Assembly (NCBI RefSeq): GCF_028858515.1
Contig: NZ_JAPJZJ010000006.1
Coordinates: 1 to 64,000 of the forward strand
Length of the DNA: 64,000 nucleotides
Direction: 5' to 3'
From: Aurantiacibacter sp. D1-12
Lineage (GTDB): Bacteria > Pseudomonadota > Alphaproteobacteria > Sphingomonadales > Sphingomonadaceae
Part shown: piece after piece, positions 52,589 to 61,138 of the stretch
Position numbering within the stretch: position 1 is the stretch's first letter
Layout of the letters: the number at the start of each line of letters is the position of its first letter
Notes under the pieces: model-generated
The model's input: the letters and a program-made list of their open reading frames with translations, nothing else
What the model was told of the DNA's origin: nothing
The model's database searches: none
Program-made: the position numbers and the translations under genes

Positions 52589-52839
52589 ACAGCAGCCCTG
52601 CGCGCGAAGTATCGATAGAGGGGGACAAATATGAGGGCTATGTACCAGCCATAGGCATAGGTCTCGGCCGCGCCCAGCAACCAGGTGACCGGGCTATCGA
52701 AGTCAAATCCCGGTAGCCACGCCTCCCACGCAGAATGCATGTGCCATTCAACCGGCATTACAGCACCCCATGCGAGACAAAGCGCATAGCTAATGAGAAA
52801 GAACAGCGACAGCGCGTGTCCTACTGGTGCGATTTTCAT
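52585..52839 (-). CDS. Small two-helix membrane protein (DUF5676-like)
   Basis: This encodes 84 residues with two membrane helices (~10-30 and ~52-75) and the end segment AYGWYIALIFVPLYRYFARR. To my recollection this matches small membrane proteins (DUF5676) seen with copper-resistance genes. AAGGGGAA precedes the ATG. It is coupled to the Grx-MauE gene by an ATGA overlap and lies 44 bp after the CsoR-type gene. Confidence 0.6.
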   Translation of the reverse strand: MKIAPVGHALSLFFLISYALCLAWGAVMPVEWHMHSAWEAWLPGFDFDSPVTWLLGAAETYAYGWYIALIFVPLYRYFARRAAV

Positions 52840-52883
52840 GGCATTCCCCTTTCATCGATATGCTTGTTGCGTTGTCGTGACTT

Positions 52884-53162
52884 TCAGCGCCTCGCCCTTT
52901 CGATCAGGTCCACAAGTTCACTGAATTTCTGCCGTTGTTCAGCCTCGTCTCCCGAGGCGATGGCTTGCGAGACACAGGTCGCGGCATGCCGCTTCAAAAC
53001 AGCACTTTCCACCTTGGCGAGCGCAGATTTGATTGCCTGCATCTGAGTCAAAACATCAATGCAATAGCGATCTTCCTCGATCATGCGGGCAACGCCTTTC
53101 GCCTGCCCGGCTATACGATTGAGGCGTTTCACGATGTCTTCTGAAGATTCATTTGCGGCCAT
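52884..53162 (-). CDS. csoR: CsoR-type copper-sensing repressor
   Basis: This encodes 92 residues, the all-helical CsoR/RcnR/FrmR fold: IVKRLNRIAGQAKGVARMIE, EDRYCIDVLTQMQAIKSALA, VESAVLKRHAATCVSQAI. The C-H-C set (Cys in DRYC, His in LKRH, Cys in ATC) is the Cu(I)-binding signature rather than the nickel or formaldehyde type. The tetramer releases DNA when Cu(I) binds. The palindrome at 53180-53196 lies 18 bp upstream of its own start and faces copA on the other side, so it probably represses both directions. Confidence 0.9.
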   Translation of the reverse strand: MAANESSEDIVKRLNRIAGQAKGVARMIEEDRYCIDVLTQMQAIKSALAKVESAVLKRHAATCVSQAIASGDEAEQRQKFSELVDLIERARR

Positions 53163-53179
53163 GTCATTTCCATCTTGCA

Positions 53180-53196
53180 ATACCCCCTGGGGGTAT
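53180..53196. promoter_or_regulatory. CsoR operator palindrome
   Basis: ATACCCCC-T-GGGGGTAT: perfect 8-bp arms around a single base, the TACCC...GGGTA pattern of CsoR-family operators. It lies between the divergent csoR and copA starts, 18 bp from the csoR ATG and 48 bp from the copA ATG. Confidence 0.9.
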
Positions 53197-53243
53197 ATAT
53201 GTAACGCTCCATTCCAGCAATTGCAACTCGGTGAACAAATAAA

Positions 53244-55001
53244 ATGACTTTCGACCGCCGCCAATTTCTTGCTGGCTCCGGCTTGCTCGCTACCGCCGGA
53301 CTTACGGTCCCCGCATGGGCGCGCGGCCAATCGCTGAGCCATGCGCGCAACGGATTCGGTGAGATTTCGGGAGAGGTCATCAATCTCGACATCCGCAACC
53401 ACCGCTTCACCACGGGCGCGCGCAGCGGCCACGCCGTTGCGATCAACGGCAGCGTGCCGGGCCCGCTGATCCGGCTGCGCGAAGGGCAGGACGTGACGCT
53501 CAACGTCACCAACCATCTGGACGAAGACAGCTCGATCCACTGGCACGGATTGCTGCTTCCGTTCCAGTTCGATGGCGTCCCCGGCGTCAGCTTCCCCGGC
53601 ATCAAACCGGGCGAGACGTTCCAGTATCGCTTTCCTGTCCGCCAGACGGGCACATACTGGTGGCACTCGCACTCCGGCTTGCAGGAGCAGGCAGGACACT
53701 ACGGTCCGATCGTGATCGAAGGCGAGCACGCGCACCACATGCCCGATCCGCGTTACGACCGTGACATCGTGGTGCTGCTCAGCGAGTTCACCGCGCGTGC
53801 GCCCCACGAAATCGCCCGGATGCTGGCGGTGGGTGAGCATTACTTCAACCGCCAGATGCAGACGGTCAGCGATGGTTCGATGACCATGGAAGAGCGGCTG
53901 ATGTGGGGCCAGATGCGGATGAACCCGCGCGATATTTCCGATGTCACCGGCTCCACCTACACTTACCTTATCAACGGCCACGGCCCCGCCGATGACCTGC
54001 AGTTCGATTTCGAACCGGGCGAGCGCATCCGTCTGCGGATCATCAACGGTTCGGCCATGACCTTCTTCAACGTGCGCATTCCGGGCGTGCCGATGGCAGT
54101 GATCGCGGCGGACGGGATCGACGTGGACGATGTGGTGGTCGATGAGTTTCAGATCGGCACTGCAGAAACCTACGACGTGATCATCACCCCGCCCGATGGC
54201 AGCCACGCGCTGGTGGCGGAGGCGATGGACCGTTCGGGTATGGGCGTCGCCAGCCTGACTTCGCACGCAGGGCACCGCGCGACTCCGCCCCCGCTTCGCG
54301 AGGTGCCGACGCTGACCATGGTCGATATGGGTATGGGATCGCATGGCGGCACCGCGATGGATCATGGCGCGATGGGGCATGACATGCCCGAAAGCGAAAG
54401 CGCGATGGATATGGAAACGAGCGGCGGCATGGAGCATTCCATGCGCGATACCTCGCTATTGCCGCCCGATGTGGAGGTTGGCCCAGGCCTCGATATGGTC
54501 GCGCCAATGCCGATGGACCGGATGGACTTCCCCGGCCTGGGTCTCGACAATGTGCCGCACCGCGTGCTGCGCTATACCGATCTGCGCTCCAAACAGCCCA
54601 ATCCGCACCGCATGCCGACGCGCCAAATGGAAATCCATCTTACCGGCAATATGGAACGATACATGTGGTCGCTCGACGGACGGCAGTTCAGCGCAGTCAC
54701 CGACGATCCGATCCGTTTCGCCTACAACGAGCGTGTGCGGGTGAAGCTGGTCAATGACACGATGATGGCACACCCGATCCACCTGCACGGGCACTTCTTC
54801 GAGCTAGTGAACGGTGCGGGAATGATGAACCAGCCGCGCAAGCACACGGTTGTCGTACAACCGGGCAGTACCGCAACCTTCGACCTGACCGCAGACGAGC
54901 CCGGCGACTGGGCGTTCCACTGCCACCTGCTCTATCACATGCATGCAGGCATGATGCAGACCGTCACCGTCCGCCCCTTCCCGATGGAGGATGAGCAATG
55001 A
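53244..55001 (+). CDS. copA: Multicopper oxidase CopA (copper resistance)
   Basis: This encodes 585 residues. A twin-arginine-type signal (MTFDRRQFLAGSGLLATAGL) is followed by three cupredoxin domains. Copper ligands: HWHGLLLPFQFDG, YWWHSHSGLQEQ, HPIHLHGHFFELV and HCHLLYHMHAGMM, i.e. the type 1/2/3 sites are complete. A Met/His-rich stretch (~370-410; MDMGMGSHGGTAMDHGAMGH, MPESESAMDMETSGGMEHSM) is typical of PcoA/CopA and binds extra Cu(I). It oxidises or sequesters periplasmic copper. It is controlled by the CsoR-type operator upstream, and copB follows with an ATGA overlap. Confidence 0.95.
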   Translation: MTFDRRQFLAGSGLLATAGLTVPAWARGQSLSHARNGFGEISGEVINLDIRNHRFTTGARSGHAVAINGSVPGPLIRLREGQDVTLNVTNHLDEDSSIHWHGLLLPFQFDGVPGVSFPGIKPGETFQYRFPVRQTGTYWWHSHSGLQEQAGHYGPIVIEGEHAHHMPDPRYDRDIVVLLSEFTARAPHEIARMLAVGEHYFNRQMQTVSDGSMTMEERLMWGQMRMNPRDISDVTGSTYTYLINGHGPADDLQFDFEPGERIRLRIINGSAMTFFNVRIPGVPMAVIAADGIDVDDVVVDEFQIGTAETYDVIITPPDGSHALVAEAMDRSGMGVASLTSHAGHRATPPPLREVPTLTMVDMGMGSHGGTAMDHGAMGHDMPESESAMDMETSGGMEHSMRDTSLLPPDVEVGPGLDMVAPMPMDRMDFPGLGLDNVPHRVLRYTDLRSKQPNPHRMPTRQMEIHLTGNMERYMWSLDGRQFSAVTDDPIRFAYNERVRVKLVNDTMMAHPIHLHGHFFELVNGAGMMNQPRKHTVVVQPGSTATFDLTADEPGDWAFHCHLLYHMHAGMMQTVTVRPFPMEDEQ

Positions 55002-56029
55002 TGCGCGCGCTTCTTCTTGCAGGTGCTGCGCTGATCGCCACCCCCGCCGCCGCGCAGGACCATTCCGGCCACGGCAACGATACACCTCCACAGGAGCAAC
55101 CTGAACCTGATCACTCCGAACATCAGGATCAGAGCGCGGAGGACAATCATCAGGCGATGGATCATTCGCAGCATGAGCAGGAAACCGATGCGCATGCCGA
55201 CCATGGCGCGATGGATCACGGTGCCATGGATCATAGCCAGCATGGGCAAATGGATCACGATATGTCGGGCCTGAACCTCGACATTCCCGCCGGACCACCA
55301 CCACCCGAGGCTTTTGAAGGCCCGCAGCACGCGGCAGACGAGATTTGGGGCGCCCAAGCCATGGCCCCTGCGCGCGCCTACAATCACCAGAGCCACGGCA
55401 ATGCCACCTTCGGAGTAGTCCTTGCCGAGCGCCTCGAAGCGCGCATCGGCGAAGGACATGACGAGTACCTGTGGGATGTGTCCGGCTGGTACGGCACCGC
55501 CACCGATCGCGTGGTCTTCAAAAGCGAGGGCGAGGGCGAATTCGGCGGCGAGCTGGACGATGCCGAAGTGCAGCTGCTCTGGGCTCATGCCATCGGGCCG
55601 TGGTTCGATCTGCAGGCAGGAGTGCGACTGGATATCGAGCCCGATACGACTCCGTACCTCGCGCTCGGTGTGCAGGGCCTCGCGCCCTACATGATCTATG
55701 TCGATGCCACCGCCTTCCTGTCTGATGACGGCGACCTCACCGCACGCGTCGAGGTAGAGCATGACATGCGGCTGACCCAGCAGCTGGTGCTGCAACCGCG
55801 TGTCGAATTCGAGCTGGCCGCACAGGATATTCCCGAACGCGGGATCGGCGCAGGTATTCCGAAAGTCGAACTGGGCGCACGCCTACGGTACGAATTCGTC
55901 CCCGAATTCGCGCCCTACATCGGCGTGGAATATGAAACCGCGACAGGCCGCACGGCAGATATCATCCGTGCCGGAGGAGACGATCCCAGCGGCTTTGTTT
56001 TCCTGATCGGGCTGAGAACCTGGTTCTAG
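54998..56029 (+). CDS. copB: Copper resistance protein CopB (outer membrane)
   Basis: This encodes 343 residues. Signal peptide to AAA-Q, then a ~75-residue His/Met/Asp-rich copper-binding segment (HSEHQDQSAEDNHQAMDHSQ, HADHGAMDHGAMDHSQHGQM). The barrel part contains NHQSHGNATFGVVLAERLEA and ends in YETATGRT plus FVFLIGLRTWF. CopB is the outer-membrane partner of CopA in CopAB-type resistance. The start overlaps the copA stop. A terminator follows. Confidence 0.95.
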   Translation: MMRALLLAGAALIATPAAAQDHSGHGNDTPPQEQPEPDHSEHQDQSAEDNHQAMDHSQHEQETDAHADHGAMDHGAMDHSQHGQMDHDMSGLNLDIPAGPPPPEAFEGPQHAADEIWGAQAMAPARAYNHQSHGNATFGVVLAERLEARIGEGHDEYLWDVSGWYGTATDRVVFKSEGEGEFGGELDDAEVQLLWAHAIGPWFDLQAGVRLDIEPDTTPYLALGVQGLAPYMIYVDATAFLSDDGDLTARVEVEHDMRLTQQLVLQPRVEFELAAQDIPERGIGAGIPKVELGARLRYEFVPEFAPYIGVEYETATGRTADIIRAGGDDPSGFVFLIGLRTWF

Positions 56030-56036
56030 CGTATAG

Positions 56037-56074
56037 AAAAGGGGCGCCCCGCCAGAAGCGGAGCGCCCCTTTTT
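56037..56074. terminator. Bidirectional terminator between copB and the DUF305 gene
   Basis: GGGGCGC (56041-56047) pairs with GCGCCCC (56063-56069). An inner CCGC/GCGG stem extends it, with A-run (56037-56040) and T-run (56070-56074) on either side. Confidence 0.9.
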
Positions 56075-56089
56075 CTTAGTCAGCTATGA

Positions 56090-58366
56090 TCAGCCGCCGC
56101 TACGGCTGGCTTCGAGCTGCTGCAGCACTTCCGCGCTCCAGGTTACCGGAACCTGTGTCTGCGGGTTGAACGTTTCGCCCATGTCGGCAGCGACTGCGGC
56201 GTCGATTTCGGCCTGTGTCAGGAACTCGCTCGGCTCAAGCTCGAACACGTCGATACCGCGCGCGATTTCGGTGCCGTAGATCTTGCCGTTGTACCAGTAG
56301 ACCGACCAGTAACCGCCCATCGAGAGGTACTCGTCATTGACCGGGCCACGGTCGAAATAGGCGATTTCGAAGGGGTTGTCCGGATCGGTAAAGTCGATCA
56401 CCGACAGACCGCCCTGGTACCATGCCTGCACGAAGATATCGCGGCCCGGGACAGGGATGATCGAACCGTTGTGCGCGACGCAGTTCTCGTTCTCGCTCTG
56501 CGAGCCCGGGATCTTGTAGGTGCCGCGACGGACCAGTTCGCCGTCCTCAATCGAGTAGAACGCATCGGCGCCCCAGGTTTCGGGATCGGCTGCCTGACAA
56601 CGCGGACGGCCACCGCCGCCCCATTCGTCGGTGAACAGCACCACAGTGCCATCGTTGTTGAAGGTGGCCGAGTGCCAGTAGGCGAAACCCGGATCGGTAA
56701 CGGCATCGAGGCGGACCGGGTTGTACGGGTCCGATATGTCCATGATGATGCCGTTGCCCGAACATGCACCCGCCGCCAGGTTTGCGCTTGGGAACACAGT
56801 GATGTCATGGCACTGGTTGGTCTGGTTGGTGCTCTGCGTACCTTCACCATGGTCACCACCGTCCCACAGGCCGGCGATGTTGCCTTCATCATCGGCGAAC
56901 ACACGCGGAGAAGAAGTGATGCGCGCAGCCGCCGGATTGGCAACCGGAATTTCGATCACGTCGATGCTGAACAGAGCGGTGCGCTCGCTACCCGGTTCGA
57001 AGAACACGCAGCCTGCCAGTTCTTCTTCATCACGGACGCCGGCAGTACCGGAGTTGTAAACCACGATCCGTTCGTCATTGGCATCGACGACCGAGTGCGT
57101 GTGGCTGCCGCGGCAGGTCTGCACCTGGCCGACCTGCACCGGGGCGGCGAGATCGGAAATGTCGAAAATGCGCAGGCCGCGGAAACGCTCTTCGCTGACG
57201 CGGTCCTGCACGCCCTGCATGCCGCAATCGACGCGGCCATTGTTGGCCTCGACGCTCATGATCAGCAGATCGCCAACAATCGAAACGTCACCCTGGCCAC
57301 CCGGACATACGACCGAACCGATCAGTTGCGGGACACCGTCCGCGCCAAGGCGATAGGTGTTGAAGCCGTGGTAGTTACCCGCGACCATCACGTCGCCGGA
57401 GAAGGCCATGTCGGTGTTGGCGAAGCTGAGCGGACCGCCGCGCTGGGCGTAACGGACAGGCGGTGCCGCCGCTTCTTCCGCTTCGCCTTCACCCTCGGCG
57501 TCATCGCCTTCGTCTTCATCGGCCATTTCGTGGCCTGCATGCTCGTCTTCGTCTGCAGACTCTTCGCCCTCTTCGGGTTCGTCAGCGGGGATGACCACGC
57601 GACCACCCGAGGGATTTGCCGGATCGAAGAAACCGTCAGGTTTCGGCAGGAAGGAGACATGGCGCAGGTTGCTGATGGCATATTCTGCATCAAGGAAACC
57701 ACCTGTGAGGCCGGCACGCGGATCTTCCGAAAGCTCGGTCAGTGCTGCAACCATTCGGGTAATTTCGGCCGTCTGGTCGTTCACGATCTCGCTGGTGAAT
57801 TCATAGAACGCCGGGTCCGCAGCCGTGCCACGGTTAGAGAGCAGTTCACGCACCATGGTGATCGCGCCCTGGTGATGGCGAGTCATCAGCGTGAGGAACA
57901 AGCGGTCAAAGTTCACACCGCGTGCAGCAGCCAGCCGCGCCATATCCTCTGCACTCGCCATACCGGCCATGCCGGAATGTTCGGCGTGACCCATCGCGCC
58001 CATGGTGGAAGTTTGTCCGCGATCGGCCAGCCATTCGCGCATGAAGGTAATCTCGTCTTCCTGCGATGCGTCGATACGTTCCGATACGGCAATGATCGTC
58101 TCGTTATTCGTCCGGTCTGCCACCAACGCGGACATTTCGACCGCTTGCTGGTGGTGGATAATCATGTCGCGCATGAAGCTGATGTCGGCAGCAGAGATAT
58201 CGTTGCGGGCAAGGTTGCGCGCTTCTTCCGCGCTCAGGGTGCGAGAGCCTTCGCCCGGCGCGCCCGGCTGCACGATCTGGACATCCTGCGCGAGCGCGGG
58301 CGCGGTCGATGCCATCAGCATCGCGGCAAAAGACAGCGAAAGCCGTGTCGTATTTCTCGAAGTCAT
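56090..58366 (-). CDS. DUF305-LVIVD fusion exported protein
   Basis: This encodes 758 residues. Signal peptide to LAQ. Residues ~55-215 hold two DUF305 repeats with ferritin-like His-His patterns (MRDMIIHHQQAVEMSALV, LFLTLMTRHHQGAITMVREL). An acidic, His-containing linker (~265-310; DEPEEGEESADEDEHAGHEM) follows. From ~315 to the end is a beta-propeller-like region with LVIVD-type repeats (FRGLRIFDISDLAAPVQVGQ, GIIMDISDPYNPVRLDAV, LSVIDFTDPDNPFEIAYF). DUF305 proteins are associated with copper tolerance. Convergent with copAB; likely a periplasmic copper-binding or sensing protein (inference). Confidence 0.8.
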   Translation of the reverse strand: MTSRNTTRLSLSFAAMLMASTAPALAQDVQIVQPGAPGEGSRTLSAEEARNLARNDISAADISFMRDMIIHHQQAVEMSALVADRTNNETIIAVSERIDASQEDEITFMREWLADRGQTSTMGAMGHAEHSGMAGMASAEDMARLAAARGVNFDRLFLTLMTRHHQGAITMVRELLSNRGTAADPAFYEFTSEIVNDQTAEITRMVAALTELSEDPRAGLTGGFLDAEYAISNLRHVSFLPKPDGFFDPANPSGGRVVIPADEPEEGEESADEDEHAGHEMADEDEGDDAEGEGEAEEAAAPPVRYAQRGGPLSFANTDMAFSGDVMVAGNYHGFNTYRLGADGVPQLIGSVVCPGGQGDVSIVGDLLIMSVEANNGRVDCGMQGVQDRVSEERFRGLRIFDISDLAAPVQVGQVQTCRGSHTHSVVDANDERIVVYNSGTAGVRDEEELAGCVFFEPGSERTALFSIDVIEIPVANPAAARITSSPRVFADDEGNIAGLWDGGDHGEGTQSTNQTNQCHDITVFPSANLAAGACSGNGIIMDISDPYNPVRLDAVTDPGFAYWHSATFNNDGTVVLFTDEWGGGGRPRCQAADPETWGADAFYSIEDGELVRRGTYKIPGSQSENENCVAHNGSIIPVPGRDIFVQAWYQGGLSVIDFTDPDNPFEIAYFDRGPVNDEYLSMGGYWSVYWYNGKIYGTEIARGIDVFELEPSEFLTQAEIDAAVAADMGETFNPQTQVPVTWSAEVLQQLEASRSGG

Positions 58367-58381
58367 TCAGGAGTCCCTTCC

Positions 58382-58392
58382 AATGTTACATT
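58382..58392. promoter_or_regulatory. Palindrome upstream of DUF305-LVIVD gene
   Basis: AATGT-T-ACATT lies 16-26 bp upstream of the minus-strand ATG at 58366. It shares the ATGTWACAT core with elements at 18506 and 59409. It may be an operator or a -10 region. Confidence 0.35.
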
Positions 58393-58502
58393 GTTTTGCG
58401 CGCACCAAGCCTATCCGTCCCACTTCGTCAATACGGTATCGGGATTGCGGTCTGCCAAGAGAAGACTAAGCTCGACGAAGGACATTTGGGGAGGAGTACA
58501 CC

Positions 58503-59300
58503 ATGAAACGCCTGACGATTGCCGCGCTCGCGGCCACGGCCACCTTGCTGACGGCTTGCAGCGGCGAACCCGCCGCAACGCAGGAAGAAGCGCAGGAATA
58601 TACGGCGCGCCAGTATATGCAGGCAATCAACGATATCGCGCGGTCCGATGATGTCGAGAACGACGAGGCGCGCAAGCCCGGTGAACTGCTGGCCTTCGCG
58701 CAGATCGATCGCGGCGATGTGGTCGGCGACTATGTGATGGGTGGCGGATATGTAACCCGCCTGCTCGCTACAGCCGTTGGCGCGGATGGCAAGGTCTATG
58801 CCTTCCAGCCGACCGAATTCATCGCCTTCAACGCCGATTACGGGCCGCAACAGGACGACACCGTGCGCCGCTATTCGGACAATGATGGCAATCCCGTGCA
58901 CGTCTTCCCGCTGCGCGCACCATTGGCCGAACCGGGCTGGCCCGAGCAACTCGACACGATCATCACGGTGATGAACTTCCACGATCTCTATCTGGAGAAC
59001 TTCCCCGAAGACACTGCAACGACGGCAATTGCGGGTCTGTATGATGCCCTCAAACCCGGCGGCTCACTGGTTGTGATCGATCATCTGGCGGCAGAAGGCT
59101 CCGGCATCGAGGCGGCTAACACGCTGCACCGGCTCGATGCGCAGGTGGCCCGCGATGCTCTGGAAGCGGCTGGCTTCGTGCTCGAGGAAGAGAGCGATCT
59201 CTACGCAAACCCTGACGATCCGCGAACCGCAAACGTCTTCGATGATGGCATTCGGGGGCAGACCGATCAGGTGGCTTGGCGCTGGCGCAAGCCGGAATAG
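58503..59300 (+). CDS. Exported methyltransferase-like lipoprotein (COG4798-type)
   Basis: This encodes 265 residues. Lipobox LLTACSG after a clear signal peptide. The mature part is a class I methyltransferase-like fold: VVGDYVMGGGYVTRLLATAV then GADGKVYAFQ (motif I), TIITVMNFHDLYLENFPE (motif IV area) and YDALKPGGSLVVIDHL (motif V). Such proteins are grouped as predicted methyltransferases with signal peptides, puzzling because S-adenosylmethionine is cytosolic. GGGGAGGAG is an excellent ribosome site. It sits between the DUF305 gene and a beta-lactamase-like gene. Confidence 0.75.
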   Translation: MKRLTIAALAATATLLTACSGEPAATQEEAQEYTARQYMQAINDIARSDDVENDEARKPGELLAFAQIDRGDVVGDYVMGGGYVTRLLATAVGADGKVYAFQPTEFIAFNADYGPQQDDTVRRYSDNDGNPVHVFPLRAPLAEPGWPEQLDTIITVMNFHDLYLENFPEDTATTAIAGLYDALKPGGSLVVIDHLAAEGSGIEAANTLHRLDAQVARDALEAAGFVLEEESDLYANPDDPRTANVFDDGIRGQTDQVAWRWRKPE

Positions 59301-59444
59301 GCGGGATAAATCGGGGGCGTTCTTGCGCCTGATCGGCCCCGATTTGCGCCTCTCGGACTCAACACAGCGAAAATTCGGGGCGATTCGTCGCGGCGAACTC
59401 GTCACATCATGTTACATTAAGCATTTACAAACCACGTTTCTGGC

Positions 59445-60482
59445 ATGGCTTGCAGCATGATGATTCCAAAACTCGGTCGTTTCCTTTCTATTGCCGCACT
59501 GGCGGCAGCTCCGCTTGTGGCAACTCCTGCTTTTGCGGATACCGATCCCACCGATCTGGAGGCCGCGTTTGACAGCGCCTTCGGCACCGAGGAACGCGCG
59601 CCGCGGGACTATACGCCCACTTTCGACAGCGCGCTTGAAGAGCGCATTGCCCAACTGGCCGATGCCAGCGAAGGCCGCATCGGGGTTGCCGCAATTGATC
59701 TGGCAACGGGCGAGAGCATTTCTATCCTGGGTGACCAGCGCTTCCCGATGGCCAGCACCAGCAAGATTGCAATTGCCGCTGCCTATCTCGAAGGCGTGGA
59801 TGAGGGCCGATGGAGCCTGACGACCGAATTCCCGCTACTGTGGCCTGTGCGCTCACGACCCTTCTCTTCCGCCGCCGCGCCGGTTCGCCAGGGCGAATAT
59901 ATGAGCGCGCTCGAACTGATCGATTTGATGATCACGCGCAGCTCCAACCCCGCTACCGATGCGCTGATTGCAGCGCTGGGCGGTACAGGTGCGGTGAACG
60001 ACTGGGCGCGCCGCGCCGGTCTTGAAGGGTTCAGCCTCGATCGTGATATTGCCACTCTTGTGCGTGATGATGGCGAGTTCGATCCCGAGACACATATCGA
60101 CCTGCGCGATTCCGCAACGCCTGAAACGATGGTCCAGCTACTGTCCGGTCTCTATCAGGGCCGTTGGCTAAGCGCTTCGAGCCGCCATGTGATTATTGAT
60201 GCGATGGAGCGTTGCCGCACCGGAACGCGCCGTATTCCGGCATTGATGCCAAGCTATGTCACGGTGGCGCACAAGACGGGCTCACTCAACAACACCTCGA
60301 GCGATATCGGCTTTCTCACTGCGCCTGACGGTCGCACGGTGGCGCTGGCAATCTATGTGACGGGCAATACCACCCGACGCAATCGTGAAGCGCGCATCGC
60401 TTCGATTGCTCGCGGGATCTATGATGGCTTCGCACAGGAAGCCGGGCGTAGCTACGCCAATGCGCATTACGACGCCAACTAA
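59445..60482 (+). CDS. Class A beta-lactamase-like serine hydrolase
   Basis: This encodes 345 residues with a signal peptide (to TPAFA-D). Catalytic motifs: MASTSKIAIA (SxxK), TRSSNPATD (SxN in the SDN position, with Ser instead of Asp) and AHKTGSLNNTSSD (KTG). The omega-loop Glu is not in a canonical ExxLN; DPETHIDLRDSATPETM is the best counterpart. Whether it hydrolyses beta-lactams or is a related D,D-peptidase-type enzyme cannot be told. The start is uncertain (ATG at 59445, 59457 or 59460) because no clear ribosome site is visible. Confidence 0.8.
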   Translation: MACSMMIPKLGRFLSIAALAAAPLVATPAFADTDPTDLEAAFDSAFGTEERAPRDYTPTFDSALEERIAQLADASEGRIGVAAIDLATGESISILGDQRFPMASTSKIAIAAAYLEGVDEGRWSLTTEFPLLWPVRSRPFSSAAAPVRQGEYMSALELIDLMITRSSNPATDALIAALGGTGAVNDWARRAGLEGFSLDRDIATLVRDDGEFDPETHIDLRDSATPETMVQLLSGLYQGRWLSASSRHVIIDAMERCRTGTRRIPALMPSYVTVAHKTGSLNNTSSDIGFLTAPDGRTVALAIYVTGNTTRRNREARIASIARGIYDGFAQEAGRSYANAHYDAN

Positions 60483-60570
60483 GGCGATCGCTTCCTAACC
60501 CTGGTATCACGAATTCGCGCTTGTTGCGCGGGGGCCTTGCTTTCTTGGCCCGAGCGGTTCGGGCAAAAGA

Positions 60571-60607
60571 AAAGGGCGCGGCCATCGCTGGCCACGCCCC
60601 TTCTTTG
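60571..60607. terminator. Bidirectional terminator
   Basis: GGGCG-GGCCA/TGGCC-CGCCC stem (60574-60599, one internal mismatch, loop TCGC) with an A-run before it and TTCTTT after. It serves the beta-lactamase-like gene and the minus-strand lipoprotein. Confidence 0.8.
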
Positions 60608-60626
60608 TAGGAAAACCTACTGAGAA

Positions 60627-60893
60627 TTACTCAGCAGCTTCTTCCTGCATTGCTTCACCAGCGTCTTCCATAGCTTCGCCGGTTGCGTCCATTGCAGCGT
60701 CAACACCGTCTTCAGCGGTTTCGACAGCGCCGTCGACAGCGTCACCCATAGCGTCGCCAGCAGCTTCAGCGTTAGCTTCGGTGTCGGCCATTGCACCTTC
60801 AACGGTGTCTTCAGCAGCTTCTTCGGTAGCTTCCGAGCAAGCGGCGAGCGAGAGAGCAGCGGTTGCGGCTGCTACGAGAGCGATCTTACGCAT
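60627..60893 (-). CDS. Small Ala/Glu-rich lipoprotein
   Basis: This encodes 88 residues with lipobox LSLAACSEA. The mature part is a low-complexity amphipathic repeat (AEDTVEGAMADTEANAEAAG, DAMGDAVDGAVETAEDGVDA) with a period near 7-11 residues, likely a coiled coil. It is the minus-strand counterpart in style of the lipoprotein at 36382-36657. The gap 60894-61138 contains no gene that I can see. Its true start is the ATG at 60893, not far-upstream starts. Function unknown; Lpp-like tethering roles are speculation. Confidence 0.75.
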   Translation of the reverse strand: MRKIALVAAATAALSLAACSEATEEAAEDTVEGAMADTEANAEAAGDAMGDAVDGAVETAEDGVDAAMDATGEAMEDAGEAMQEEAAE

Positions 60894-61138
60894 AGGTTGA
60901 ACCCCTTTATCTGCGATAATTTGAGAGAGGATAATCCCCCGTCCCAAGTCAGCCATCTGGCCGACCTGATGCCTAAATAATGCCACAATTGGGGCTGCGC
61001 AAGCAGAATATGGCGTAATTGAGGCAAAATCCTGTCGCGAATGAGGCGTCTCTATCCGTAAAACTGCCAGAAATATGGTGGAAAAATATGCGAGCGATCC
61101 ATGCTGACCGGGCCTGTTTTGCATGCTAGCAGGCGCAT

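Noticed and set aside
52884..54437. 517-codon reading of the csoR frame extending across copA
   Set aside because: Only the last 92 codons (from the ATG at 53162) match CsoR; the rest is antisense to copA and would cross the operator.
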